64,000 bases of DNA from Macellibacteroides fermentans (GTDB lineage: Bacteria > Bacteroidota > Bacteroidia > Bacteroidales > Tannerellaceae). How positions within the stretch are numbered: the first letter of the stretch is position 1; every line of letters starts with the position of its first letter. Shown one piece after another: positions 35,661-43,803 of the stretch. The notes under the pieces are model-generated. The model had not been told where the DNA came from and ran no database searches. It saw only the letters and a list, made by a program, of their open reading frames with translations. The position numbers were made by a program, and so were the translations under genes. Where the stretch lies: the NCBI RefSeq assembly GCF_013409575.1, contig NZ_JACCCY010000001.1, positions 434,001 to 498,000 on the forward strand, read 5' to 3'.

Positions 35661-35804
35661 TCGTCGTAGGAGATGGATTAAAAAGTCACCCAGAAGTTTA
35701 CAACTTTTTTAAATGGATTACGTTAATAGTAAAGCCATCTTCAAAATTACATTCTGGAGTCATGAATACTCAAGAGGCATTGCAATCTATTAAAACACAA
35801 TCAT

Positions 35805-36422
35805 ATGGGGTATAAACATTTGGTTTTTGATATTGACGGGACTTTGGTGGACAATGAAAAAGCTGTTTTGGCTACTTGGCAGGAGACTATCCTGCAGTTG
35901 TTTGGCAAACACTATGAGACTTCGGAGCTTAATTTTGTGTTGGGTATTCCGGGGGTGACTACCATGGAACGTCTCGGGGCTGAAAATCCAAAAGAGTTTG
36001 ATGAGGTGTGGGTTAAGAACTTTATGAAGCACAAGGCTGAGATCGAGCTTTTTCCCCATATCGAGCATATAATCGCCGCTCTGAAGAGTAAAGGGTTGGG
36101 GTTAGGGTTGGTCACTTCGCGTACGCACAACGAACTCAACAACGATTTTGCCTTAGGTAAGATTATAGACCATTTTGAAACGATTATATGTGTTACGGAT
36201 GCGCCCCGCCCTAAACCGAATCCGGATCCGCTGCTGGTTTATATGGAGAGGTGTGGCGTATCTCCGGATGAAGTGCTCTATATTGGTGATAGTGATTACG
36301 ATTATCATTGTGCCAAGAATGCAAAGGTGGACTTTGGGGTGGCTTTGTGGGGTGATAACAGGATAAGCCATTCAGATACCCGGTTTAGCTTTAATAGCCC
36401 CATGGATATTTTAATGATCTGA
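35805..36422 (+). CDS. HAD-family phosphatase (phosphoglycolate phosphatase-like)
   Basis: A 205-residue cytoplasmic enzyme. HAD motif 1 is FDIDGTLVDNE (nucleophile and acid Asp, residues 8-18), motif 2 is LGLVTSRT (about 99), motif 3 is RPKPNPDPLL (Lys, about 135) and motif 4 is LYIGDSDYDYHCAKNA (about 157-172). An alpha-helical cap lies between motifs 1 and 2. This matches PGP/beta-phosphoglucomutase-like phosphatases; the substrate is unknown. Its final ~57 bases are duplicated upstream at 35604. Confidence 0.88.
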   Translation: MGYKHLVFDIDGTLVDNEKAVLATWQETILQLFGKHYETSELNFVLGIPGVTTMERLGAENPKEFDEVWVKNFMKHKAEIELFPHIEHIIAALKSKGLGLGLVTSRTHNELNNDFALGKIIDHFETIICVTDAPRPKPNPDPLLVYMERCGVSPDEVLYIGDSDYDYHCAKNAKVDFGVALWGDNRISHSDTRFSFNSPMDILMI

Positions 36423-36450
36423 CTATAAAGATATTGTTATAAAAATAAGA

Positions 36451-36474
36451 AAGGCTTTCCGTTTGGAAAGCCTT
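36451..36474. terminator. Terminator of tRNA-Lys
   Basis: AAGGCTTTCC (36451-36460) pairs perfectly with GGAAAGCCTT (36465-36474). On the minus strand it follows the tRNA within 6 bases and is followed by a T-rich stretch. It can also stop the HAD transcript. Confidence 0.85.
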
Positions 36475-36479
36475 CTTAT

Positions 36480-36555
36480 TGGTGATCCGCCTGGGGCTCG
36501 AACCCAGGACCCCATCCTTAAAAGGGATGTGCTCTACCTGCTGAGCTAGCGAATC
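36480..36555 (-). tRNA. tRNA-Lys (anticodon UUU)
   Basis: A 76-base cloverleaf on the minus strand: acceptor GATTCGC pairs with GCGGATC (one G-T pair), D arm AGCTCAGCAGGTAGAGC, anticodon stem CATCC/GGATG around the loop CTTTTAA (anticodon TTT), T arm with GGTTCGAGCCC, and an encoded CCA end. A -7 box (TATCTTTG, minus, 36586-36593) precedes it. Confidence 0.97.
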
Positions 36556-36585
36556 ATCCTGTGCGTTACTTCTGTAATGCGAGTG

Positions 36586-36648
36586 CAAAGATAGGGCGTA
36601 CATTTTTATTGTGCAAGTTTTCGCACCATTTTTATTTTGCTATCTTTG
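36586..36648. promoter_or_regulatory. Divergent promoters of tRNA-Lys and ettA
   Basis: TATCTTTG occurs on the minus strand at 36586-36593 (for the tRNA) and on the plus strand at 36641-36648 (for ettA, with a TTTT at 36618-36621 in the -33 place). Both match TAnnTTTG. Confidence 0.7.
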
Positions 36649-36702
36649 CAGGCATACTTGTAAACATACTGTAAAACATACTAATAAACAGACATTTTAT
36701 CT

Positions 36703-38391
36703 ATGGCAGACGATAAAAAAATTATTTTCTCTATGGTGGGCGTCACTAAGACGTTTCCTCCTCAGAAACAGGTTTTAAAGAATATTTATCTCTCCTTTTT
36801 CTACGGTGCCAAGATCGGTATTATCGGTCTTAACGGGTCGGGAAAATCTACCCTGATGAAGATTATTGCCGGTCTCGAAAAAGAATATCAGGGCGAAGTG
36901 GTTTTCTCGCCAGGCTACTCTGTGGGTTATCTTGAACAGGATCCAAAGCTGGAAAGCGGCAAGACTGTAAAGGAAATCGTACAGGAAGGGGTGCAGGATA
37001 TCGTGAATGTACTGAAGGAGTACGAGGAGGTGAACGAGAAGTTTGGTGATCCGGAGGTGCTGGACGATCCCGACAAGATGGATGCGCTGATTAACAGACA
37101 GGCCGAATTGCAGGATAAGATTGATGCTACGGATGCATGGAACCTGGACAGCCGCCTGGAGCGTGCTATGGATGCTTTGCGTTGTCCGCCCGAAGATCAG
37201 GTGGTGGATACGTTGTCCGGTGGTGAGCGCCGTCGCGTGGCTTTGTGCCGTTTGTTGCTTCAGCAACCGGATGTATTGTTGCTGGATGAGCCTACCAACC
37301 ACCTGGATGCAGAGTCTATCGACTGGTTGGAGCAGCATTTGCAGCAGTATGCGGGTACGGTGATCTGTGTTACGCACGACCGTTACTTCCTGGATCATGT
37401 GGCCGGATGGATTCTGGAGCTTGACCGTGGCGAGGGTATCCCCTGGAAGGGTAACTATTCTTCGTGGCTGGATCAGAAAACGAAGCGTATGGCGCAGGAA
37501 GAGAAGCAGGCCAGCAAGCGCAGAAAGACATTGGAGCGCGAGCTTGAATGGGCTACCATGGCTCCCAAGGCTCGTCAGGCCAAGGGTAAGGCTCGTCTTA
37601 ATTCGTATGAGAAGTTGCTTAACGAGGATCAGAAGGAGCGCGAAGAGAAGCTGGAGATCTTTATCCCCAACGGTCCGCGTCTGGGTAACAAGGTGATCGA
37701 GGCGCAGCACGTGGCCAAGGCTTTTGGCGACAAGTTGTTGTTTGATGATCTTAACTTTATGCTGCCTCCCAACGGTATTGTAGGGATTATCGGTCCCAAC
37801 GGTGCGGGTAAGACTACCTTGTTCAAGATGATCATGGGTATGGAGACAGTAGATAAGGGTACCTTCGAAGTGGGTGAAACGGTGAAGATCGGGTATGCCG
37901 ATCAGACGCACAAGGATATCGATCCTACAAAGACGGTTTTCCAGGTGGTGTGCAGCGGACAGGAGTATATTCGTGTGGGTGGCAAGGAGATTAATGCCCG
38001 TGCTTATTTGTCGCGTTTCAACTTTACGGGCGGCGACCAGGAGAAGCTTTGCAGTGTTCTTTCGGGTGGTGAGCGTAACCGCTTGCATCTGGCACTTACA
38101 TTGCGTGCCGAGGCCAATGTATTGCTTCTGGATGAGCCTACCAACGATATCGACGTAAATACCTTGCGTGCACTGGAAGAGGGTCTGGAGAACTTTGCCG
38201 GTTGCGCCGTGGTTATCTCGCACGACCGTTGGTTCCTGGATCGTATCTGTACGCATATTCTTTCGTTCGAGGGTAACTCCGACGTGGTATTCTACGAGGG
38301 TTCGTACTCCGAATACGAAGAATACAAACGGAAGCAGCTGGGCGATGTAGAGCCGAAGCGTGTTCGTTACCGTAAGTTGATTGCTGATTAA
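36703..38391 (+). CDS. ettA: Energy-dependent translational throttle protein (ABC-F ATPase)
   Basis: A 562-residue cytoplasmic ABC-F protein. It has two ATPase domains: Walker A GLNGSGKST (about 42-50) and GPNGAGKTT (about 363-371), signatures LSGGERRRVALCRLL and LSGGERNRLHLALTL, and Walker B VLLLDEPTNHLD and VLLLDEPTNDID. The linker between them (about 240-320) holds the charged P-site tRNA-interaction motif, QKTKRMAQEEKQASKRRKTLERELEW. It binds the ribosomal E site and gates the first peptide bond by ATP/ADP ratio. Length and order match EttA. The DUF1080 gene follows after 21 bases. Confidence 0.93.
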   Translation: MADDKKIIFSMVGVTKTFPPQKQVLKNIYLSFFYGAKIGIIGLNGSGKSTLMKIIAGLEKEYQGEVVFSPGYSVGYLEQDPKLESGKTVKEIVQEGVQDIVNVLKEYEEVNEKFGDPEVLDDPDKMDALINRQAELQDKIDATDAWNLDSRLERAMDALRCPPEDQVVDTLSGGERRRVALCRLLLQQPDVLLLDEPTNHLDAESIDWLEQHLQQYAGTVICVTHDRYFLDHVAGWILELDRGEGIPWKGNYSSWLDQKTKRMAQEEKQASKRRKTLERELEWATMAPKARQAKGKARLNSYEKLLNEDQKEREEKLEIFIPNGPRLGNKVIEAQHVAKAFGDKLLFDDLNFMLPPNGIVGIIGPNGAGKTTLFKMIMGMETVDKGTFEVGETVKIGYADQTHKDIDPTKTVFQVVCSGQEYIRVGGKEINARAYLSRFNFTGGDQEKLCSVLSGGERNRLHLALTLRAEANVLLLDEPTNDIDVNTLRALEEGLENFAGCAVVISHDRWFLDRICTHILSFEGNSDVVFYEGSYSEYEEYKRKQLGDVEPKRVRYRKLIAD

Positions 38392-38412
38392 TCATTTAAA
38401 TAATACAAGACC

Positions 38413-39063
38413 ATGAAAAAATCTTTTCTTTCGTTTGCAGCGGTTGTTTGTGCTGCCTTGTTTGTGTGTACGGCCGATGCGGGTGCGCAGGTTGTAAAGT
38501 TGTTTAATGGCAAGGATTTGTCTAACTGGAATTTGTTTGTAGACAAAGGGGGCGCCAGTGCCCAGGAGGTGTATACGGTGAAGGATGGCGTGATCCATGT
38601 TAAGGGTACCCCTTTCGGTTACATGTACACCAAGGAGAAGTATAGTAACTTTATCCTGGATGTGGAATGGCGTTATCCGGTGGAAGCAACCAACAGTGGT
38701 ATCTTCTTGTTTGTGCAGGACGGCGAAAAGCTGTGGCCCAATGCGATTGAGTGCCAGCTTCACGCAGGCGATGCGGGCGACTTTGTTTTACTGGGTGGCA
38801 GCGATTTGTTCGAGTTTATGAGCAGACCGGGTACGGTTCGTCCGGCTTTCCCGGTGGTTAAGAAGACCAACGAATCCAGCGAAAAGCCTGTAGGCGAGTG
38901 GAACCGTGCTAAGATTTACTGCAAGGATGGTAATATTACGGTGTTTATAAACGGTGTGTACCAGAATTCGGGTACGCGTTCGATGCATAAAACAGGTTAC
39001 ATTGCTTTGCAGAGCGAAGGAAAGGATATTCAGTTCAGGAATGTAACGGTTACTCCGTTATAA
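38413..39063 (+). CDS. Secreted DUF1080 (3-keto-disaccharide hydrolase-like) protein
   Basis: A 216-residue protein with a signal peptide ending near DAGA (residue ~25). The DUF1080 beta-jelly-roll motifs are present: LFNGKDLSNWNLF, YSNFILDVEWRYPVEATNSGIFL, PNAIECQLH and PVGEWNRAKIYCKDGNITVFINGV (concanavalin-like strands). Some family members cleave 3-keto-glycosides; activity here is inferred. Cotranscribed with ettA. Its terminator (41001-41037) is now 1.9 kb away because a group II intron lies between. Confidence 0.8.
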   Translation: MKKSFLSFAAVVCAALFVCTADAGAQVVKLFNGKDLSNWNLFVDKGGASAQEVYTVKDGVIHVKGTPFGYMYTKEKYSNFILDVEWRYPVEATNSGIFLFVQDGEKLWPNAIECQLHAGDAGDFVLLGGSDLFEFMSRPGTVRPAFPVVKKTNESSEKPVGEWNRAKIYCKDGNITVFINGVYQNSGTRSMHKTGYIALQSEGKDIQFRNVTVTPL

Positions 39064-39079
39064 TCCGGAGGGTTTACAA

Positions 39080-40995
39080 ATCGAGTAGGAGGAAAACAAA
39101 AGTAGTTTTCTTCCTACTTTTGTTTTCCGACCTCTCCCACCACCGTACATGCCGTTCGGCATACGGCGGTTCTTTAATTACGATGCAGACGGCGATATAA
39201 TCTCATTATTTGTGGATAACCTGCTCGGTCTAGACTCTCATCTGTAATTGCCCGATGCAGCACCCAGCTGTTGGCTATGTGCCAGTATCCTTTACGGGTA
39301 TTAGCCCATTGCCAAGCCTGATGTTTGTTTATACCACATTTCTGGAGATTATGTGACTTCGTGCTGATTTTCTTCCAACTCTTCCATATATACGTCCTTA
39401 GCCTGCGACGATACCAACCATCCGTCTTTTGGATAAATTGGTTCATGTCTGCTAAACGGTAGTAAGTTAGCCAGCCTCGTACGTATTGTGACAATCGTTG
39501 CTTTAGCCATGCATAACCTTTTCCATTGTTTCGTTTGGTTATTTGTTTGAGCGTGCGTTTGAACTTTTCTTGACTTGTACGGTGGGTGCGTAGACCGCAC
39601 TTGCCTTTGGACCTTCAGTAGAATGAGTAGCCAAGGTATTTCATGCCTCGAACATCTCCAATGATGGTCTTTTCCATATTCACTTTAAGGAAGAGTTTCT
39701 TCTCTAAATAGGTGGATATACTGTCTCGTACTCGTTCTGTGGCTCGCTTGCTTTTAACCAAAATCAGACAATCGTCTGCGTAGCGTACAAATGGATGACC
39801 TCGGCGAGACAACTCTTTATCAAGCTCATTCAGCAAGATATTGCTTAGAATCGGGCTTAACGGACCCCCTTGAGGAACTCCCTCCTCGGTTGATTCATAC
39901 TTATGAGCAACCATTACGCCGGCTTTGAGATAGTGATGGATAAGTGAAATTACCCGTCCATCTTTGATTGTCCGTGACAACACCTCTATCAGCTTGCTAT
40001 GGTTTACTGTATCGAAGAATCGTTCCAAGTCAAGGTTTATGCAGTAATGATACCCATTGTCTGCATATTCCTGCACCCGCTTCAGCGCATCGTGGGCGCT
40101 GCGGTTTGGGCGGAAGCCAAAACTGTTGTCATTGAACTCTCGTTCGTATATCGGTATCAACACTTGGCTTATAGCCTGTTGGATGAACCGGTCAACAACC
40201 GTAGGGATACCGAGTTGACGTGCCTTGCCGTTGTCCTTGGGGATATCGACACGACGGACCGGATTGGGCCGGTACTTACCCTTTAGTAGCTGCTCTATCA
40301 ATTCGTCTTTGTGGAGGTTTAGGTATGGCAACAGTTCGCTCGTTCCCATCTTATCGACACCTCCGGATCCGTCATTCCCTATTACTTGCCGATAAGATCG
40401 ATTTAAGTTTTCGGGACTCAGGATAAGTTCCAACAAATTGGTTGTGCCTATCTGCACTTCCACTAGGTTTTCACCTATTATCCTCATAAAAGTCTGCGCT
40501 CCATCATACCCTTCGGATTCCGTCCTATTCATCTGATGGCAGCCAACAGATTCTGTTGTTTGCTGCATTGTTTCTTCCATTTGGTAATAATGTAATAATT
40601 CCAGTTTAATTAAAGTTCAGTCCTTCACCAGGTTGTCGATGTTTTTTTCCCTTCCCGGTTACTATGACCTCTGCTGACTTCTCACGGTTCGTTGTTACTG
40701 CTCGGATGACCTCGCCCGTGAGATCTCCCCAGTTATGGACGTATTCTTTCAATCTTATACCTGCTTGATTTACTCCAAGTGTTCCGAACAGCTATCGGAC
40801 TTTGTTTTGTATTGCAAACTAATCCACACTCGTGAGCCTTGGTATCAAGTTTCTGTTCGTCAGGCCAGATCTTTGCCGAAGACTTCCTTCAGATTACACC
40901 TCGCGATGAACACCCTTGTCGTTGGCTGGACGCTTCCCGCTGTTAGGGCGCGTTGGGGACTTACACCCGTTAGAATACGTTCGTGCTGGGCGAAC
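39080..40995 (-). mobile_element. Group II intron copy 1 (IIC-like, terminator-associated)
   Basis: About 1916 bases on the minus strand. The 5' end is GTTCGCCCAGCACGAACG at 40995 (GTGCG-like start). The 3' end carries domain V (39138-39172, GAACCGCCGTATGCCGAACG...) and domain VI with stem GAGAGG/CCT-A-CTC, whose bulged A (39086) is the expected branch point 7 bases from the 3' end CGAT. Ends are set by comparison with copy 2 (56202-58118), within a base. It sits directly beside a 14-bp hairpin (41001-41037) on its 5'-exon side, the target preference of IIC introns. The encoded protein has no endonuclease domain. Confidence 0.88.
39174..40580 (-). pseudogene. Intron-encoded reverse transcriptase/maturase with in-frame TGA, copy 1
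   Basis: One continuous frame of 469 codons broken only by a TGA at 39615-39617 (codon 322). Residues 1-321 contain the RT domains: NRSYRQVIGNDGSGGVDKM, RQLGIPTVVDRFIQQAI, NLDLERFFDTVNH, and FVRYADDCLILV with the catalytic YADD. After the TGA the frame continues with the maturase X region (KCGLRTHRTSQEKFKRTLK, GYAWLKQRLSQYVRGWLTYY). Copy 2 has the same TGA at the same codon. The protein may be made in two parts, by readthrough, or be inactive and mobilised in trans. Confidence 0.85.
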
Positions 40996-41000
40996 AATAG

Positions 41001-41037
41001 AACGCCGTTGTACCGATAACTTGGGTACAACGGCGTT
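41001..41037. terminator. Bidirectional terminator at the intron 1 insertion site
   Basis: AACGCCGTTGTACC (41001-41014) pairs with GGTACAACGGCGTT (41024-41037), followed by TTT on the plus strand. It originally served the DUF1080 gene (plus) and the epimerase gene (minus); intron 1 starts 5 bases from its stem. Confidence 0.88.
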
Positions 41038-41046
41038 TTTGTTTTA

Positions 41047-42231
41047 TCAGGCTCTGATGATTTCGATGCACATACGCGAATTGTGGTAGGGGCATTTCCA
41101 GAAGCCGGCCTTGTCTTCGGCCAGGTTGGGTTTCCCGTCGCGGATGCTCCAGTACCATTCGCCGTGGGCCCGGTCTATCAGGTGGGCTGAGATGTATTGC
41201 CAGGTGGCGGCCGACTTATCCAAATATGCTGCATCGCCGGATAGTTTCCATGCGTACATGAATCCTACGGCCGCCTCTGCCTGAGGCCACCAGTGCCGGT
41301 CGGTATCGGTATGTCCTCTGCGGGTATCGGTCTCGTACCAGATGCTTCCGTCGGACTGCAAGCCTTCGCGTACGGTGGTCTGCACCAGCTGCATGGACAG
41401 GCTTTCCACCCGTAGCAGCAGGGCGGGATCGCCCAATACCTGGGCGGCTTCGTACAACAACCACGAGGCTTCGATGTCGTGTCCGTAGGAGTCGATGGTT
41501 CCTTTGCGAGTCCACTGTTCGTCGAAAAAGAGATTCATATGTCCTGTACGGGTATCGATGATATGATCGGCAAAGATCAGTATCAGCGCCTCCAGCGCCT
41601 TTTTAAGGCGTGGATCTTTCCATACACGGTACAGGTTGGTATAGGCCTCCAGGATATGGAGGTGGGTATTCATGGTCTTCTTCTCGTTTTCGTCTTTTTC
41701 GCTTAGGCGGAGGTCGTCCAGCAATTGCCAGTCGCGGCTGTAAGCTTCAAAATAGCCTCCCAGCTGGGTATCCCTGCTATGTTGTTCGATCAGGTGAAAC
41801 AACTCCTTTGCCTTAGCTAATGCCTCTTCGTTGCCGGATGCCATATGGTATTCCGTAAGGGCATAGATAAAGAAGGCTTGCGAATAGATCTGCTTCTTGG
41901 TATCGGCCGGCGATCCGTCGGCATTTACCAGCCAGTAGGTACCGCCCATCTCCTCGTCGAAAAAGTATTTGAGGGCATACCCGTAGGCGCGTTCGGCCAT
42001 GTGCAGGTATGCGGAATCGGGCTGCACACGGTAGGCCGCCGAGAAGGTCCATAGGATGCGGGCATTCAGGATGCCCCCCTTCCCTGCTCCACCAATGATC
42101 CGGTCGGCGCCATCTATCTGTCCGTAAAACCCGCCCTGTTCCACATCCACCATACGCCCCATCCAGTAGGGAAGGATTCCATGAATCAGCTCGGCACGCA
42201 TCTCCTCTTTCAGTTGTTTGAGTAAGCTCAT
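41047..42231 (-). CDS. Cellobiose/mannobiose 2-epimerase
   Basis: A 394-residue cytoplasmic enzyme of the N-acylglucosamine 2-epimerase superfamily, an (alpha/alpha)6 barrel. Signatures: GGFYGQID (about 33), ARILWTFSAAYR (about 57), MNTHLHILEAYTNLYR (about 188-203), GHDIEASWLLYEA with the catalytic His (about 248), WWPQAEAAVGF (about 310) and KCPYHNSRMC with the second His (about 381). These match cellobiose 2-epimerases. Next to a GH5 mannanase, the likely job is converting mannobiose to mannosyl-glucose for phosphorolysis. It follows GH5 after 36 bases. Confidence 0.88.
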   Translation of the reverse strand: MSLLKQLKEEMRAELIHGILPYWMGRMVDVEQGGFYGQIDGADRIIGGAGKGGILNARILWTFSAAYRVQPDSAYLHMAERAYGYALKYFFDEEMGGTYWLVNADGSPADTKKQIYSQAFFIYALTEYHMASGNEEALAKAKELFHLIEQHSRDTQLGGYFEAYSRDWQLLDDLRLSEKDENEKKTMNTHLHILEAYTNLYRVWKDPRLKKALEALILIFADHIIDTRTGHMNLFFDEQWTRKGTIDSYGHDIEASWLLYEAAQVLGDPALLLRVESLSMQLVQTTVREGLQSDGSIWYETDTRRGHTDTDRHWWPQAEAAVGFMYAWKLSGDAAYLDKSAATWQYISAHLIDRAHGEWYWSIRDGKPNLAEDKAGFWKCPYHNSRMCIEIIRA

Positions 42232-42267
42232 CGTTCTCTTGTCGTTTTTTCTGTATGAAATAATATC

Positions 42268-43593
42268 TTATTTGGCTGCATCCATGATCTGACGCATGGA
42301 TACGGTATAATTCTTAATCACCTGCACGGTAGAGTCGGTATCGAAAATCGAGTTAAGTCCCTGCTCTTCCTGGGCTGGATCGCCCATATAGTCGTCGCCC
42401 ACCTGCCAGTATACATGGTCCGTACGCGGACGGGCATAACCGCCCCATGCCCAGAAATTGCATCCGGCCAGGGTGCCGTTGGTACGTACGCTTTCCAATA
42501 CGCGCTCAAAGATATAAGAATAATAGGTATCTCTGCTGGTGGTAGGGTCGCTTAATTCGTACTTATGCGAATCGCGGGGCATACCGAACTCCTCGAGGGT
42601 GATGGGTTTGCGCAGCGAATCGGCAAGGGCAATGTGTTTATCCATGTAGGCTGCGGTGTTCTCGATGGCACGGTTCAGTGTGCCTGGGATATCCTTGCTG
42701 TCCAGCCAGCCCCAGTTCTTGGGCCAGATGTGCATGGTAAGGTAATCGATGTTGGGATCGGCATGAACACGGGCATAGAGGTCGAAGTCTTCTTCGCTGC
42801 CTGCCTCGCCTTCGGATCCGGTGGATACAAGGTGATTCTTATCCAGACTCTTGATGTGTGCGGCTATGTCTTTGATCCACGCGGCGTAGGCATCCTTGTT
42901 TCCGGAGCCCATGGGTCGGGGTTCGTTGGCTATCTGCCACGACAGGATGGCGGGGTCTTCGGTATATTTACGTTTGTTGTAAAAATTGGTACGCGACAAC
43001 ACCGTGGTGATGTGGTTCTTGAAGATTTGCTGACAGCTGTCGCACTCGAAGTATTTAGACACATAGTCTTTAAAGGCATCCCATCCGGCAACCGACGGAA
43101 CGGGCACGGGACCGTATCCTGCCCAGTTAAGGTATTGGGCATAGCCTCCGGACCACTCCCAGGTGTTGTGCAGGTACAGCACGGCGTGCATATCGCGTTT
43201 AGCAAGCTCGCTCATAAAGAAGTCCAGTCCGTCGAAAACCGACTGCTCGTAATGTCCCGGTGATTCCTGCAGGGAGGGCATCACTTTGGAGGGTACTCCG
43301 TTGGGACCGTCGGCTCCCACCAGTACGCGCAGGTTGTTGACTCCCTTTTCCTTGAGGAAGTCCAGTTCGCGTATCAACCGGTCGCGGTCGCCAAACACGC
43401 CCTGCGACCCCAGCAGCGGCCCATACCAGAAATTGGTTCCTATAAAATAATAGGGTTTGCCGTTAAGAACAAATTGTCCGTTTTCTACCCGGATACATGC
43501 ATCGTTTACCGATGCGGTGGTGGTACTCTTTCCTGTACAGCTTGCAAGCAGCAGCAGGAACACAAGGTTAACATACACTAGTACGTGTCGCAT
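42268..43593 (-). CDS. GH5-family beta-mannanase lipoprotein
   Basis: A 441-residue enzyme with a lipoprotein signal (LLLLASC, Cys ~19), so it is probably membrane-anchored. The (beta/alpha)8 barrel has FIGTNFWYGPLLG (about 50-62), VNNLRVLVGADGP, LHNTWEWSGG (about 142), SWQIANEPRP, in which Glu224 is the acid/base, and ITLEEFGMPR, in which Glu335 is the expected nucleophile. The sequence style is of GH5_7 mannanases. It starts the two-gene mannan operon; the hybrid regulator gene is divergent, 210 bases away. Confidence 0.88.
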   Translation of the reverse strand: MRHVLVYVNLVFLLLLASCTGKSTTTASVNDACIRVENGQFVLNGKPYYFIGTNFWYGPLLGSQGVFGDRDRLIRELDFLKEKGVNNLRVLVGADGPNGVPSKVMPSLQESPGHYEQSVFDGLDFFMSELAKRDMHAVLYLHNTWEWSGGYAQYLNWAGYGPVPVPSVAGWDAFKDYVSKYFECDSCQQIFKNHITTVLSRTNFYNKRKYTEDPAILSWQIANEPRPMGSGNKDAYAAWIKDIAAHIKSLDKNHLVSTGSEGEAGSEEDFDLYARVHADPNIDYLTMHIWPKNWGWLDSKDIPGTLNRAIENTAAYMDKHIALADSLRKPITLEEFGMPRDSHKYELSDPTTSRDTYYSYIFERVLESVRTNGTLAGCNFWAWGGYARPRTDHVYWQVGDDYMGDPAQEEQGLNSIFDTDSTVQVIKNYTVSMRQIMDAAK

Positions 43594-43803
43594 ATTCTAT
43601 TGAATTTTATTATATAATTTCACCTTACAAAAGTGAGGAAAAGTAGAGAAGCAGACTATCAGAATTGTGCCTAATTGTTTTAACAATGTTGCATCTGCCA
43701 TATAAAATGTACGCTTTAGGCAACTGACATTTTTTTGTATCGCATTAAATTGTATTTTTACCTTCCAAAAGCAGGCTTTGCCTTTTAATTTATAGGAACA
43801 ATA

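Noticed and set aside
36391-36603. A 70-codon frame covering tRNA-Lys
   Set aside because: The tRNA cloverleaf explains the sequence.
36775-38256. A 493-codon open frame on the minus strand opposite ettA
   Set aside because: It has the composition of an antisense shadow of a GC-biased, highly expressed gene, no promoter or motif, and ettA itself is unmistakable.
42565-43263. A 232-codon frame opposite the GH5 gene
   Set aside because: Shadow of a clear enzyme gene; no motif or start signals.
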